A DNA stretch of 64,000 nt from CBDBUR01 sp965209065 (GTDB lineage Bacteria > Pseudomonadota > Alphaproteobacteria > JAPOUT01 > G958296285). Position numbers and translations under genes: made by a program. Where the stretch lies: the NCBI GenBank assembly GCA_965209065.1, contig OZ242373.1, positions 1,054,001 to 1,118,000 on the forward strand. Reading direction: 5' to 3'. Below the pieces are notes generated by a model that searched no databases, was not told where the DNA came from, and saw only the letters and a program-made list of their open reading frames with translations. Every line of letters starts with the position of its first letter. Position 1 is the stretch's first letter. Shown piece after piece: positions 43,410 through 52,023 of this stretch.

Positions 43410-43927
43410 GCCATGCTCACTTTTTCTTGGCTCACTTTTTCTTGGCTCACTTTTTTTTGCTCTTGTAGAGTGCTGGCTAGGCTCGCACCACGCGCGAGCA
43501 AATAAAAACACCACGACCACTTATCCAAAGCCGCGCGCGCCACCTCTACCAACGTCTCGCAAGAGTTCAGCGACTCTTCCTCTGTTAGTAAATGGCTATG
43601 CCTAAATACAATCGTGGCATCATCGCCCCCGCCCGCATCATCGCCCGTTACGCTAAAGAAGCCGAGCCACAAGCGCGCGTTAATATGCGCGAGCAAGGCA
43701 CGCAATTCTGTTGGCGATGCGCCGTTTTGGTGGCTGTCGAATAAAGCCGTTAAGTGTAAGCAAGACAAGTCAGCATTCCATTGAAAATCAAAATCATATT
43801 CCGTCCATTCGCCCCTCAAGCATAAATGTAGCTGCGTGGCGCTCTTGCGAACGCTATCCCACGAATGGCGATGCGCCAAAACCTCTAGCCGCTCAAGCGG
43901 GTCATCTATGACAACTGATTCAATCAT
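43406..43927 (-). CDS. YbjN-domain protein
   Basis: A 173-residue protein resembling the YbjN family, whose fold is like type III secretion chaperones and whose role is not settled. Typical parts are the N-terminal IDDPLERLEVLAHRH, WTEYDFDFQWNADL, LRALLAHINARLWLGFF and FRHSHLL. The C-terminus ends in a short repeat (KKVSQEKVSQEKVSMA) encoded by tandem 15-base units. It sits directly before proC, an association I know from other alphaproteobacteria. Confidence 0.8.
   Translation of the reverse strand: MIESVVIDDPLERLEVLAHRHSWDSVRKSATQLHLCLRGEWTEYDFDFQWNADLSCLHLTALFDSHQNGASPTELRALLAHINARLWLGFFSVTGDDAGGGDDATIVFRHSHLLTEEESLNSCETLVEVARAALDKWSWCFYLLARGASLASTLQEQKKVSQEKVSQEKVSMA
43415..43459 (-). 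repeat. Three 15-base tandem repeats inside the YbjN gene
   Basis: GCTCACTTTTTCTTG occurs at 43415-43429 and 43430-43444, and with one base changed at 43445-43459. The period is a multiple of three, so it adds whole KVSQE units to the C-terminus. Copy number could vary without breaking the frame, right beside the proC start. Confidence 0.85.
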
Positions 43928-43962
43928 AGTAAAACTATAAACTTACCCCCGCCCCTCGCAAT

Positions 43963-43995
43963 GATTCATTTGGGATTCATTTGGGATTCATTTGG
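43963..43995. repeat. Three 11-base tandem repeats between two genes
   Basis: GATTCATTTGG is repeated exactly three times (43963, 43974, 43985) just after the ubiK stop and before the YbjN start on the same strand. The period is not a multiple of three, consistent with a non-coding position. It may be slippage-prone spacer DNA. Confidence 0.85.
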
Positions 43996-44002
43996 GATAA
44001 AT

Positions 44003-44239
44003 CTAGTTTTTTTCCAAAGCCTTGATTCGTTTTTCTAATTCAACCAGCTGTGCGCGCACGACATCAAATTCTTCTCTCTCGACCAAATCTAAATCCTTTA
44101 TCAGCTTGTCGAATCGCGACCTGACGAGAGCGCGCGCCTCAGTGCTTGCGCCCTGTGCGAGCTCCACGCCTCCCGAAACAAGTGCGGCGATACTATCGAA
44201 AGCCTCGTCTAAAATTCGGTTTTTCTCATCGCTCTTCAT
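44003..44239 (-). CDS. ubiK: Ubiquinone biosynthesis accessory factor UbiK (BMFP)
   Basis: A 78-residue helical protein of the BMFP family: an amphipathic N-terminal helix (RILDEAFDSIAALVSGG) followed by a C-terminal trimeric coiled coil (VVRAQLVELEKRIKALE). It assists the aerobic ubiquinone-making complex. Divergent from lgt with only 15 bases between the two start codons, so their promoters must overlap the genes or each other. The ubiquinone link fits the bc1 complex found further right. Confidence 0.85.
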   Translation of the reverse strand: MKSDEKNRILDEAFDSIAALVSGGVELAQGASTEARALVRSRFDKLIKDLDLVEREEFDVVRAQLVELEKRIKALEKN

Positions 44240-44254
44240 AGGTTATAGTCTAGC

Positions 44255-45052
44255 ATGGATTTTCCTGAGATAAACCCAATCATTTTCCAAATAGGACCTT
44301 TGGCTTTGCGCTGGTATGCGTTGGCTTATGTTGTGGGAATTCTCGGTGGTCTTTACTACATTCAGTTTTTTCTGATAAGGCGCGCGGAGCTGTGGGGCGA
44401 TGTTGTGCCACCGGGCGAGCAAAATTTTCACGACTTCGTGCTGTGGGCGGTGATAGGCGTTATTCTCGGTGGAAGGCTAGGCTATGTGTTGTTCTATCAA
44501 CCTGATTTTTATTTCAATCACCCGAGCCAAATTTTTGCTGTTTGGAAAGGCGGTATGAGTTTTCATGGTGGTTTTCTAGGAACGATAGTTGCTGCTGTGT
44601 TATTCGCGCGCAAGCATAAAATAAACTTTTGGAGTTTTGGCGACCTCATCTGCGCGATTGCGCCGATTGGTTTATTTTTGGGGCGGTGCGCCAACTTCAT
44701 CAACGGCGAGCTGTGGGGACGCGTGAGTGATGTTCCGTGGGCTATCATTTTTCCGCGCGGCGGACCTCTGCCGCGCCACCCGAGCCAGCTCTATGAGGCT
44801 TTCCTTGAAGGCATTTTGTTATTTTTCATTTTGCAGGTGGCTATTTTTTACTTTCGCGCATTGAAGAAGCCGGGCGCGGTGAGTGCGTTCTTTTTGTTTG
44901 GCTATGGTGTTGCGCGCACGAGCGCCGAGTTCTTCCGTGAGCCTGATGGTTATATCATCGGCGGGCTCACCACAGGTATGGGGCTTTCTCTGCCTATGAT
45001 GATAATTGGGATAGTAATTGGAGTTAATCTTTATGTCCGCGCCCTTCGTTGA
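44255..45052 (+). CDS. lgt: Prolipoprotein diacylglyceryl transferase
   Basis: A 265-residue inner-membrane enzyme attaching diacylglycerol to the lipobox cysteine of prolipoproteins. It has about seven hydrophobic helices, the conserved YALAYVVGILGG start, GGRLGYVLFY, MSFHGGFLG and the catalytic-region signature GRCANFINGELWGR. TATAGT lies 5 bases before the ATG, with no ribosome site. It overlaps the next gene by 20 bases. Confidence 0.96.
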   Translation: MDFPEINPIIFQIGPLALRWYALAYVVGILGGLYYIQFFLIRRAELWGDVVPPGEQNFHDFVLWAVIGVILGGRLGYVLFYQPDFYFNHPSQIFAVWKGGMSFHGGFLGTIVAAVLFARKHKINFWSFGDLICAIAPIGLFLGRCANFINGELWGRVSDVPWAIIFPRGGPLPRHPSQLYEAFLEGILLFFILQVAIFYFRALKKPGAVSAFFLFGYGVARTSAEFFREPDGYIIGGLTTGMGLSLPMMIIGIVIGVNLYVRALR

Positions 45053-46058
45053 AAAGCTTTTCGCGCTCATCAAAGCCAGCCCGAAGCAATCCATCAGCCT
45101 TAGCGATTATATGGCTTTATGCGCGAAACACTATTACAACCACAAAGACCCGTTCGGCACGCACGGCGATTTCACCACCGCGCCTGAGGTAAGCCAAATG
45201 TTTGGCGAGCTGATTGGTTTGTTTTTCGCGCAGCACTGGATAGCGGAGCAGCAGGATTCTATTTTGGTAGAGCTCGGCGGCGGACGCGGCACCTTGATGA
45301 GCGATGCCTTACGCGCAACAAAAGTTGTCGCCGGCTTCAACCAAGCGATGAAAGTATATTTTGTTGAGCAAAGCGATTTACTCAAGGACAAGCAGAAGCA
45401 AAACAACCCCGAAGCGCGTTTTGTCGAGCGCATCAGCGATATTCACGAGGAGAAGCCGCTCTATCTGATTGCCAATGAGTTTTTTGACGCCCTGCCTATC
45501 TGCCAATTTGAACGCACCGCTAAGGGCTGGCAGGAGAGACGTATCGCGCTAAAGGATAACAAGCTTGTTTGGAAGCTACCCCCTAGCCAAAAAGACACTG
45601 ACTTCCCCGCGTCTGCCGAAATAGGCGCGGTGGCGGAAAACTCCAAAGCAAGCGAAAGCCTTATCAAAGATATTGCCAAGCATATTCAGCGCTGCGGTGG
45701 GTTGGCGCTCATTATTGATTACGGCGATGATAGCCAGCCCACGCTGGGCGATACGCTCCAAGCGGTCAAGCGCCACAAGTTCCACCCCCTGTTCGATGAC
45801 CCCGGTGAAGCCGACATCACCGCCCATGTGCGCTTCGCGCGTCTTGCCGAGCTTGCGAAAGCGCAAGGCGCGCATGTGTTTGAACTACAAACCCAAAAAA
45901 CTTTTTTGGAAAGCCTCGGCATTAAAAAGCGCGCCGAAATGCTTGCCGCGCAGGCACCTCTCGCCGAGCAGCAGAACATCTCGGCGGCACTCAAACGGCT
46001 AACCGCACCCGCGCAAATGGGCGGGCTGTTCAAGGTGATGATAATGACTCGTGAATAA
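45033..46058 (+). CDS. SAM-dependent methyltransferase of the MidA/NDUFAF7 family
   Basis: A 341-residue member of COG1565. The mitochondrial homologue NDUFAF7 methylates a complex I subunit; the bacterial target is not established. Seen are YNHKDPFGTHGDFTTAPEVS, the SAM-binding VELGGGRGTLM, LIANEFFDALPICQF and LIIDYGDD. The ATG at 45033 follows a TTGGAG site and is preferred over 45018. lgt-this-pgeF is a conserved alphaproteobacterial trio. Confidence 0.9.
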   Translation: MSAPFVEKLFALIKASPKQSISLSDYMALCAKHYYNHKDPFGTHGDFTTAPEVSQMFGELIGLFFAQHWIAEQQDSILVELGGGRGTLMSDALRATKVVAGFNQAMKVYFVEQSDLLKDKQKQNNPEARFVERISDIHEEKPLYLIANEFFDALPICQFERTAKGWQERRIALKDNKLVWKLPPSQKDTDFPASAEIGAVAENSKASESLIKDIAKHIQRCGGLALIIDYGDDSQPTLGDTLQAVKRHKFHPLFDDPGEADITAHVRFARLAELAKAQGAHVFELQTQKTFLESLGIKKRAEMLAAQAPLAEQQNISAALKRLTAPAQMGGLFKVMIMTRE

Positions 46059-46812
46059 GCTACCGGTCATCAAAAGCCCTTTGCTTGAAGCCCTGCCTTC
46101 TATTCGGCACGGCTTCTATACGAGGCGCGGCGGCATTTCTTCGGGTATTTATCAAAGCCTGAATTGCGGCTTGGGTTCGCGCGACACCCCCGATAACGTA
46201 AAGCAAAACAGAGCGCTCGTGCGCGAACATCAAGGTGCTGAAGGCTTGGCTGCCCTCAAGCAAACTCATTCTACCGATGTTGCTTTTGTAGAAAAGCCCG
46301 CGCGATTTATCGGCGATGGCGCTATCACCCAAACCCGCGATATTGCCCTAAGCGTTTTGACCGCCGATTGCGCGCCGATTTTGTTCGCTGATAAAACCCA
46401 GCCGCTTATCGCGGTGGCGCACGCTGGCTGGCGCGGCGCGGTTGCCGGCATTACGGACGCGGTGCTAAAAAAGATGGAAGCCTTAGGGGCAGATAAAAAA
46501 AACATTGTCGCGGCGATTGGTCCTCACATTGGGCTCGATGCTTATGAGGTCGGCGCGGATATGCTAGAGGAAGCGCGCGCGCGCGACAAAAACGCCGAAG
46601 CCTTTTTTGTTCCTTATAAAAATAAATTCCGCTTTGATTTAGGCAATTACCTCAAAGCACGACTAGAGCAAAACCTCATAGAAGTTGAACATCTAGCGCT
46701 TTGCACCTTCAGCACACCCGACCGCTTTTTCTCTTACCGCAGAAGCCTAAACGAAAAACAAGCAGATTATGGTAGGCAAATATCAATAATTTTCATTGCC
46801 CCGCATAATTAA
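46051..46812 (+). CDS. pgeF: Peptidoglycan editing factor / purine nucleoside phosphorylase (laccase-domain)
   Basis: A 253-residue YfiH/PgeF protein. Conserved metal-site motifs are KQTHSTDV (His), LTADCAPILF (Cys), VAHAGWRGAVAGI (His) and IGPHIGLDAYEVG. Family members act on purine nucleosides and, in E. coli, keep muropeptide synthesis accurate. It starts at GTG (46051), overlapping the methyltransferase stop by 8 bases. Confidence 0.92.
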   Translation: MNKLPVIKSPLLEALPSIRHGFYTRRGGISSGIYQSLNCGLGSRDTPDNVKQNRALVREHQGAEGLAALKQTHSTDVAFVEKPARFIGDGAITQTRDIALSVLTADCAPILFADKTQPLIAVAHAGWRGAVAGITDAVLKKMEALGADKKNIVAAIGPHIGLDAYEVGADMLEEARARDKNAEAFFVPYKNKFRFDLGNYLKARLEQNLIEVEHLALCTFSTPDRFFSYRRSLNEKQADYGRQISIIFIAPHN

Positions 46813-46829
46813 ACCTGCTAAAAACAGCT

Positions 46830-47762
46830 ATGAAGCTCATCACAGGCAACGGGTCGAAAAAATTAGGAGAGGCAATAGCTTCCGAGCTTGGGCTTGCGCT
46901 GACGAAATCTGATGTGCGGCGTTTCTCTGATATGGAGGTCTTCGCCGAAATTTACGAGAATGTGCGCGGCAATGATGTTTTCATTATCCAATCCACCTCC
47001 TACCCCGCCAACGATAACATTATGGAGCTGCTGATTATGATAGACGCCATTCGCCGTGCGAGTGCTAGTCGTATTACAGCGGTCATTCCCTATTTTGGCT
47101 ACGCGCGCCAAGACCGCAAGACCGGCTCGCGCACACCGATTACCGCGAAGCTGGTTGCCAATATGATAACCAACGCCGGCGCCCACCGCGTGATGACAAT
47201 GGACCTCCACGCCGGTCAAATTCAAGGCTTCTTTGATATTCCAACTGATAATCTGTTCGCTATTCCTCTTTTGGCGCGCGAGATGGAGAAGGTGAAAGCG
47301 GCCCAGGTTTCTATCGTTTCGCCTGATGTCGGTGGTGTGGTGCGTGCGCGTGCTGTTGCTGCGCGGCTGGGGGCAGACCTCGTCATCATCGACAAACGCC
47401 GCCAAGCCGCTGGGCAATCCGAAGTGATGCACATCATCGGCGAGGTCAAAGATAAAACATGTATCCTCGTTGATGATATTGTCGATTCCGCCGGCACTTT
47501 GTGTAATGCCGCCGATAGCCTCAAGCAGGCGGGTGCGACCGACATCTATGCTTTTATCACTCACGGCGTTCTGTCGGGGGAGGCTCATAAGAAAATCGCC
47601 CAGTCGCAGCTCAAGGAGCTGGTGATTACCGATACTATCCAGCCCACGCCGCAAACGCTAGAGAACAAGAAAATTCGGATTATATCGGTTGCGCCCCTAA
47701 TGGCAGAGGCAATCCGCCGCACCCATATTGGCGAGAGCGTCTCTAGCCTATTTGACGGATAG
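46830..47762 (+). CDS. prs: Ribose-phosphate pyrophosphokinase
   Basis: A 310-residue enzyme making PRPP, the substrate used by NadC at the left of the window and by nucleotide synthesis. Motifs are NVRGNDVFIIQST, the flexible-loop YARQDRKTGSRTPITAK, MDLHAGQIQGFFDIP and the PRPP loop ILVDDIVDSAGTL. Length is normal. First of prs-rplY-pth-ychF. Confidence 0.97.
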   Translation: MKLITGNGSKKLGEAIASELGLALTKSDVRRFSDMEVFAEIYENVRGNDVFIIQSTSYPANDNIMELLIMIDAIRRASASRITAVIPYFGYARQDRKTGSRTPITAKLVANMITNAGAHRVMTMDLHAGQIQGFFDIPTDNLFAIPLLAREMEKVKAAQVSIVSPDVGGVVRARAVAARLGADLVIIDKRRQAAGQSEVMHIIGEVKDKTCILVDDIVDSAGTLCNAADSLKQAGATDIYAFITHGVLSGEAHKKIAQSQLKELVITDTIQPTPQTLENKKIRIISVAPLMAEAIRRTHIGESVSSLFDG

Positions 47763-47787
47763 AGCAAATTGATATAGGTTTAAGGCT

Positions 47788-48462
47788 ATGGGTGATACTC
47801 TTGAAATTAAAGCGAATAGTCGCACGAAAAGCGGCACCTCGGCGGCGCGCGCACTGCGGCGTGAGGGCAAAATCCCCGCTACGCTTTATGGCGAGGGGCA
47901 GATTCACTCGCTGGCGTTCGACGCCAAGACCTTGAGTCAATTCGCTTACAAGCCAAACTTTATGACAAGCCTCCTCTCGATTGACATTGACGGGAAAAAA
48001 GTGCGTGCTATTCCGCGTGAAACGCAAATGCACCCGCTCAATGGGAAAATTCTCCATGTTGATTTTCTTATGCTCGGCGCGAACGCGCGCATTGATGTTG
48101 AAGTTAATGTGAATTTCATCAACGAGGAGCTGTCGCCGGGGCTAAAGCGTGGCGGTGTGCTAAACATTGTGCGCCATGCGGTGGAGCTTTCTTGCCGCGC
48201 CGAAGCTATCCCTGACGAGATTGTCGCGGATTTGGAAGGGCTAGACATCGGCGATGGCGTTCATATTTCTAGCATCAAATTGCCTGAGGGCGTTGAACCG
48301 ACAATCACCGACCGCGACTTCACGGTGGCGACCATTGCCGCACCTGCCGCTGTCCGCAGCGAGGAAGAAGAAGCTGCCGAAGCCGAAGCCGCTGCTGAAG
48401 GCGAAGAAGCCGCCGCAGCTGAAGACAAAGATGAAAAAGAAGAAAAGGAAAGCGGCGATTAA
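47788..48462 (+). CDS. rplY: 50S ribosomal protein L25/CTC form
   Basis: A 224-residue 5S rRNA-binding protein of the long CTC type: N-terminal L25 domain (RALRREGKIPATLYG ... HVDFLML) and the TL5-like second domain (ELSPGLKRGGVLNIVRHAVE). The last 45 residues are an acidic, Ala/Glu-rich tail with a Lys/Glu end, low-complexity and probably disordered. Position between prs and pth is conserved. Confidence 0.95.
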   Translation: MGDTLEIKANSRTKSGTSAARALRREGKIPATLYGEGQIHSLAFDAKTLSQFAYKPNFMTSLLSIDIDGKKVRAIPRETQMHPLNGKILHVDFLMLGANARIDVEVNVNFINEELSPGLKRGGVLNIVRHAVELSCRAEAIPDEIVADLEGLDIGDGVHISSIKLPEGVEPTITDRDFTVATIAAPAAVRSEEEEAAEAEAAAEGEEAAAAEDKDEKEEKESGD

Positions 48463-48490
48463 TTGGCAATTAATTGCGGCATTGTGATGA

Positions 48491-49075
48491 ATGAAAGTTT
48501 TCGTCGGCTTAGGCAACCCTGGGGATAAATATAAAAACACAAGACATAATATAGGCTTTATGGTCGCCGACAGCCTGCGCGACCACTTCAACTTTGACAA
48601 AGAGCGAACAAAATTTGACGGGCACCTAAGTGAAGGTGTTATCGATTCTCAAAAAGTGCTTATCTTCAAACCGCAAACTTATATGAATGACTCGGGGCAG
48701 GCGCTTGGCAAGCTGGTGCGTTATTTTAATGTTGCGCCTGAAAATATTATCGTTTTCTATGACGAGCTAGACCTGCCTTTAGGAAAACTGCGCGTGCGTC
48801 TTGCGGGTGGCGATAACGGACATAATGGTGTGCGCTCTTGTGTTTCTCATTTAGGAAAAAATTTTTATCGTATCCGTTTAGGCATCGGGCGACCTGAAGA
48901 CAAAGACTTCGTTAATGGCTATGTGCTTAGCCCTTTTGCTAAAAGCGAAACCGATGCGGTCGTCTCGCCTTGGCTCGAAGCGATTGTTGCGAATGCGTCC
49001 CTTCTCGTTCGCGATGAACCTGAAACCTTTGCCAACAAACTCCATCTAGCGATGGAAGCCGCGATTAAAAACTAA
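48491..49075 (+). CDS. pth: Peptidyl-tRNA hydrolase
   Basis: A 194-residue esterase recycling tRNA from stalled peptidyl-tRNAs. Motifs include LGNPGDKYKNTRHNIGF with the catalytic His, FKPQTYMNDSGQAL, FYDELDLPLGKLRVR and GGDNGHNGVRS. It is 28 bases after rplY. Confidence 0.96.
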   Translation: MKVFVGLGNPGDKYKNTRHNIGFMVADSLRDHFNFDKERTKFDGHLSEGVIDSQKVLIFKPQTYMNDSGQALGKLVRYFNVAPENIIVFYDELDLPLGKLRVRLAGGDNGHNGVRSCVSHLGKNFYRIRLGIGRPEDKDFVNGYVLSPFAKSETDAVVSPWLEAIVANASLLVRDEPETFANKLHLAMEAAIKN

Positions 49076-49110
49076 TCTGCTATCAATCAAAATACCTGTT
49101 ATAAACACCT

Positions 49111-50184
49111 ATGGGTTTTTCGTGTGGCATCGTTGGATTACCGAATGTAGGCAAGAGCACGCTATTTAACGCGCTCACCCAAACCAGCGCGGCGCAAGCC
49201 GAAAACTACCCCTTCTGCACCATCGAGCCCAACCTCGCCGAAGTTGCCGTGCCTGACCCGCGCCTCACCAAGCTCGCTGACATCGAAAAGTCTAAGCAGA
49301 CCATTCCCACGACAATAAAATTTGTCGATATCGCCGGGCTGGTGCGCGGCGCGGCGAAAGGCGAAGGGCTTGGCAATCAGTTTCTTAGCCACATTCGCGA
49401 AACCGATGCCCTGCTCCACATCGTGCGCTGCTTTGATGATGACGACATCGTTCATGTGGAAGGCAAAATAAATCCCACCGCCGATATTGAACTGATTGAA
49501 ACCGAACTCGCGCTCGCCGATATGGAGAGCCTAGAGAAACGCAAATATAACCTAGAAAAAAAAGCGCGCGGACAAGATAAGGAAGCGAAGGAAATGCTTC
49601 TGCTCGCTGAGCGCGGGCTTCAAGCGCTCCACGATGGGCAGAACCTCCAGCAAATGCCCGAGCTCGCGCCCTTACAACTTATCTCTGCCAAGAAGCAGCT
49701 TTATGTCGCCAATGTTGCCGAGAAAGATATCAACGGCAACGCTTACACAAAAGCGCTTGCCGCGCTCGCCAAGAAGCGCAAAGCCTCCGTGATGATTATC
49801 GCCGCGAGCACGGAGGCAGAGCTCGTTGCCCTTAGCGCGACCGAGCGCCAAGAATATCTCTCAAGCCTTAACCTTGAAGAAGCTGGGCTTCATCGGCTTA
49901 TTCGCGCGGGCTATGGGTTGCTGGGGCTTATCACTTTCTTCACTGCCGGCGAAAAAGAGGCGCGCGCATGGACTATCGCGCAAGGCACGGCGGCGCCCAA
50001 AGCAGCCGCGCGTATCCATACCGACTTTGAGAAAAAATTCATTCGCGCCGAAGTCATCGACTATAATGATTTCACTGAATTTTCGGGTGCTGCGAATGCT
50101 GCCAAAAGTGGTAAGATGCGCCTTGAGGGGAAGGAATACATTGTCCGTGATGGCGATGTTATTTATTTTAGGACAGGAAGTTAG
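49111..50184 (+). CDS. ychF: YchF/OLA1-type redox-regulated ATPase
   Basis: A 357-residue P-loop ATPase of the Obg superfamily that binds ribosomes. It has G1 GLPNVGKSTLFNALT, FVDIAGLVRGAAKGEGLGN, an inserted coiled coil (about 120-190) and a C-terminal TGS domain ending IVRDGDVIYFR. TATAAA lies 5 bases before the ATG, without a ribosome site. The MaoC gene starts on the next base after its stop. Confidence 0.95.
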   Translation: MGFSCGIVGLPNVGKSTLFNALTQTSAAQAENYPFCTIEPNLAEVAVPDPRLTKLADIEKSKQTIPTTIKFVDIAGLVRGAAKGEGLGNQFLSHIRETDALLHIVRCFDDDDIVHVEGKINPTADIELIETELALADMESLEKRKYNLEKKARGQDKEAKEMLLLAERGLQALHDGQNLQQMPELAPLQLISAKKQLYVANVAEKDINGNAYTKALAALAKKRKASVMIIAASTEAELVALSATERQEYLSSLNLEEAGLHRLIRAGYGLLGLITFFTAGEKEARAWTIAQGTAAPKAAARIHTDFEKKFIRAEVIDYNDFTEFSGAANAAKSGKMRLEGKEYIVRDGDVIYFRTGS

Positions 50185-50634
50185 ATGCCAAAACTCTATT
50201 GGGAAGATTTTACCGCTGGCGAGGTCAAGACGATTGGCACGCTGAATGTGAGCCGCGAGGAGATTGTCGCTTTTGCTAAAAAATATGACCCCCAGCCCTT
50301 TCATTTAGACGAAGAGCTGGCGAAAAATACTTTTTTGGGCAGGCTCTGCGCGAGCGGCTGGCACATGGTGACTTTATTTTCGCGCCTCATCTACGAGAGC
50401 TATGAGAAAGACACAGCGCTTGTCGGTGCGCCGCACATTGAGGAATGCCGTTGGAGCAAGCCGGTTTTCCCAGACGATACTTTGCGTTGCGAACGCGAAT
50501 GCCTCGAAACAAAAAGCAGCGATGAAGCGGGTGTCGGGCTGTGTCGTTTTCGCTGGAGATTCCTTGATGCCGAAGGCACACAAAAAACCGAAATCAGCGG
50601 CTGGACAAAAATAAAAAAGCGCGGCACCGCATGA
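50185..50634 (+). CDS. MaoC-family hot-dog dehydratase (first of two)
   Basis: A 149-residue single hot-dog domain with the hydratase-2 pattern: EEIVAFAKKYDPQPFHLDEELAKNT and LCASGWHMVTLF, where Asp and His of the DPxPFHxD region are the catalytic pair in known (R)-specific enoyl-CoA hydratases. Substrate unknown. It directly follows ychF and overlaps the second MaoC gene by ATGA, suggesting the two form a heterodimer or act together. Confidence 0.85.
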   Translation: MPKLYWEDFTAGEVKTIGTLNVSREEIVAFAKKYDPQPFHLDEELAKNTFLGRLCASGWHMVTLFSRLIYESYEKDTALVGAPHIEECRWSKPVFPDDTLRCERECLETKSSDEAGVGLCRFRWRFLDAEGTQKTEISGWTKIKKRGTA

Positions 50635-51116
50635 CGTGGTTCGAAGATATGAAAGTGGGCGCCAGCATCGAGGTTGGCGCGGTGCTTTTCGAGCGCGCGG
50701 CGATGATAGCTTTCGCCAAACAATATGACCCGCGCGATTATTTTATCGATGAACAGGCGGCTTTAGTCGGTCCTTATGGCAAGCTCGTTGCGAGTCCTTG
50801 GCACGTAAGCGCCGAGTGGATGGGCTTGATGGTTAAAAACCGCGACAGAAACCTTTATGACAGCCTGTCGCACAAAAGCCCCGATGGGGATAAGGCGCGG
50901 GTTGGTCCCTCGCCGGGCTTTGTGGATTTAAGCTGGAAAACTCCAGTGGAGGCAGGCGATAGTATCACTTATACGATGGAAGTGTTCAAGCTGATTGAGA
51001 TGAAATCGCGTCCGCAATGGGGGATTGTCCGCAACTTGAGCGTTGGCACAAACCAACGCGGACAAGAAGTGTTGCGCTTCTTCGGGCAAGTCTTAATGGA
51101 GCGCAAATCAAAATAA
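50631..51116 (+). CDS. MaoC-family hot-dog protein (second of two)
   Basis: A 161-residue relative of the previous protein (MIAFAKQYDPRDYFIDEQAA, LVASPWHVSAEWMGL). The catalytic region reads DPRDYFID instead of DPQPFHLD, so the usual catalytic His is replaced by Ile and the active site may be supplied mainly by the first gene product. The start overlaps that gene by 4 bases. Enzyme pairs with one degenerate hot-dog partner are known in this family. Confidence 0.82.
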   Translation: MTWFEDMKVGASIEVGAVLFERAAMIAFAKQYDPRDYFIDEQAALVGPYGKLVASPWHVSAEWMGLMVKNRDRNLYDSLSHKSPDGDKARVGPSPGFVDLSWKTPVEAGDSITYTMEVFKLIEMKSRPQWGIVRNLSVGTNQRGQEVLRFFGQVLMERKSK

Positions 51117-51133
51117 TATGGTATAAAGTAGCG

Positions 51134-51781
51134 ATGGAAAAAATTGTTCTTAAAAATGAAAAAGATCAAATTGGTGCTTGGCAGTTTGCGGCTAAGGGAG
51201 AAAGGCGCGGCGGGTTAGTGCTAGTGCAAGAAATTTTTGGCGTTACCGACCACATTAAAAACCTTTGCACCGAATATGCCGCCGAAGGCTTTGAGGTTAT
51301 CGCGCCTTGCCTGTTTGATAGACTCCAAAAAGATTACGCCGGCACCCCTGATGACGTTAAAAAGGCGATGGGCTTAGCCGTGCGCACCGATTTAAGCGAC
51401 GTTGCTAAAGATTTACAAATCGCGATTGATATGCTTGCGCCGCCGGTTTTTATTGTGGGTTATTGCTATGGCGGCTCGGCGGTTTGGGTTGCTGCCTGTC
51501 GGTGTCGGGGGCTTGCGGCGGCATCAAGCTATTACGGCAGGCTTATCATCGACCATATGGAGGAAGAGCCTAAAGTGCCGACCATGCTCCACTTCGGCGA
51601 GCTGGACGACTCCATTCCAATAGATAAGGTGCGTCAAATTGAAGCGAGCCACCCCGACCTTGATACTTATGTTTATCCTGCGGGACATGGGTTCAACTCC
51701 GACCGCCCGACTCATTTTGACAAAGAATCGGCTGAGCTCGCCCGCGAGCGCACCCTCGCTTTGTTCAATAGTTTAGCTTAA
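51134..51781 (+). CDS. Dienelactone hydrolase family protein
   Basis: A 215-residue alpha/beta hydrolase. The nucleophile elbow GYCYGGS has a Cys, as in dienelactone hydrolase, with an acid in LDDSIPID and a His in PAGHGFNSDR completing the triad. N-terminal VLVQEIFGVTDHIKNL is typical. The frame is open upstream to 51017, but the ATG at 51134 gives the standard N-terminus. A TATAAA at 51122-51127 lies 6 bases before it. The natural substrate is unknown. Confidence 0.87.
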   Translation: MEKIVLKNEKDQIGAWQFAAKGERRGGLVLVQEIFGVTDHIKNLCTEYAAEGFEVIAPCLFDRLQKDYAGTPDDVKKAMGLAVRTDLSDVAKDLQIAIDMLAPPVFIVGYCYGGSAVWVAACRCRGLAAASSYYGRLIIDHMEEEPKVPTMLHFGELDDSIPIDKVRQIEASHPDLDTYVYPAGHGFNSDRPTHFDKESAELARERTLALFNSLA

Positions 51782-51787
51782 CGAACC

Positions 51788-52021
51788 TCAATCAAATATA
51801 TTTTTTGGTAATTGAAAATAGCGAATAATATTTTTTAATTGTTTTTTTGCTATTTCAGGGTTTTTACCATGACACTTAAATGGAAAGGACTCCGCCTTAC
51901 CCGCGATGTTTGGGTGATAAATGACGCGGTGACTGCCTTTTCCTCGATTGTGATATATCTCAAATTTATTGTCGTATTGTGTTAATCGTTTAGATAGCTC
52001 TTGTAATTTTATTGCCTTCAT
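51788..52021 (-). CDS. hicA: HicA-like toxin
   Basis: A 77-residue protein with the HicA pattern: basic N-terminal helix, the catalytic-region RGKGSHRVIYHP containing the conserved Gly-Ser-His, and a C-terminal helix after KNPEIAKKQLKNIIR. HicA toxins cut mRNA. It follows the antitoxin gene by 2 bases. The sequence is AT-rich and more divergent than classical HicA. Confidence 0.75.
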   Translation of the reverse strand: MKAIKLQELSKRLTQYDNKFEIYHNRGKGSHRVIYHPNIAGKAESFPFKCHGKNPEIAKKQLKNIIRYFQLPKNIFD

Positions 52022-52023
52022 TA

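Noticed and set aside
46863..47654. A 263-codon open frame on the minus strand
   Set aside because: It lies entirely inside prs on the opposite strand, has no recognisable domain, and reflects the codon bias of prs. Similar antisense frames (108-761, 4451-4990, 33023-33712) were left out for the same reason.
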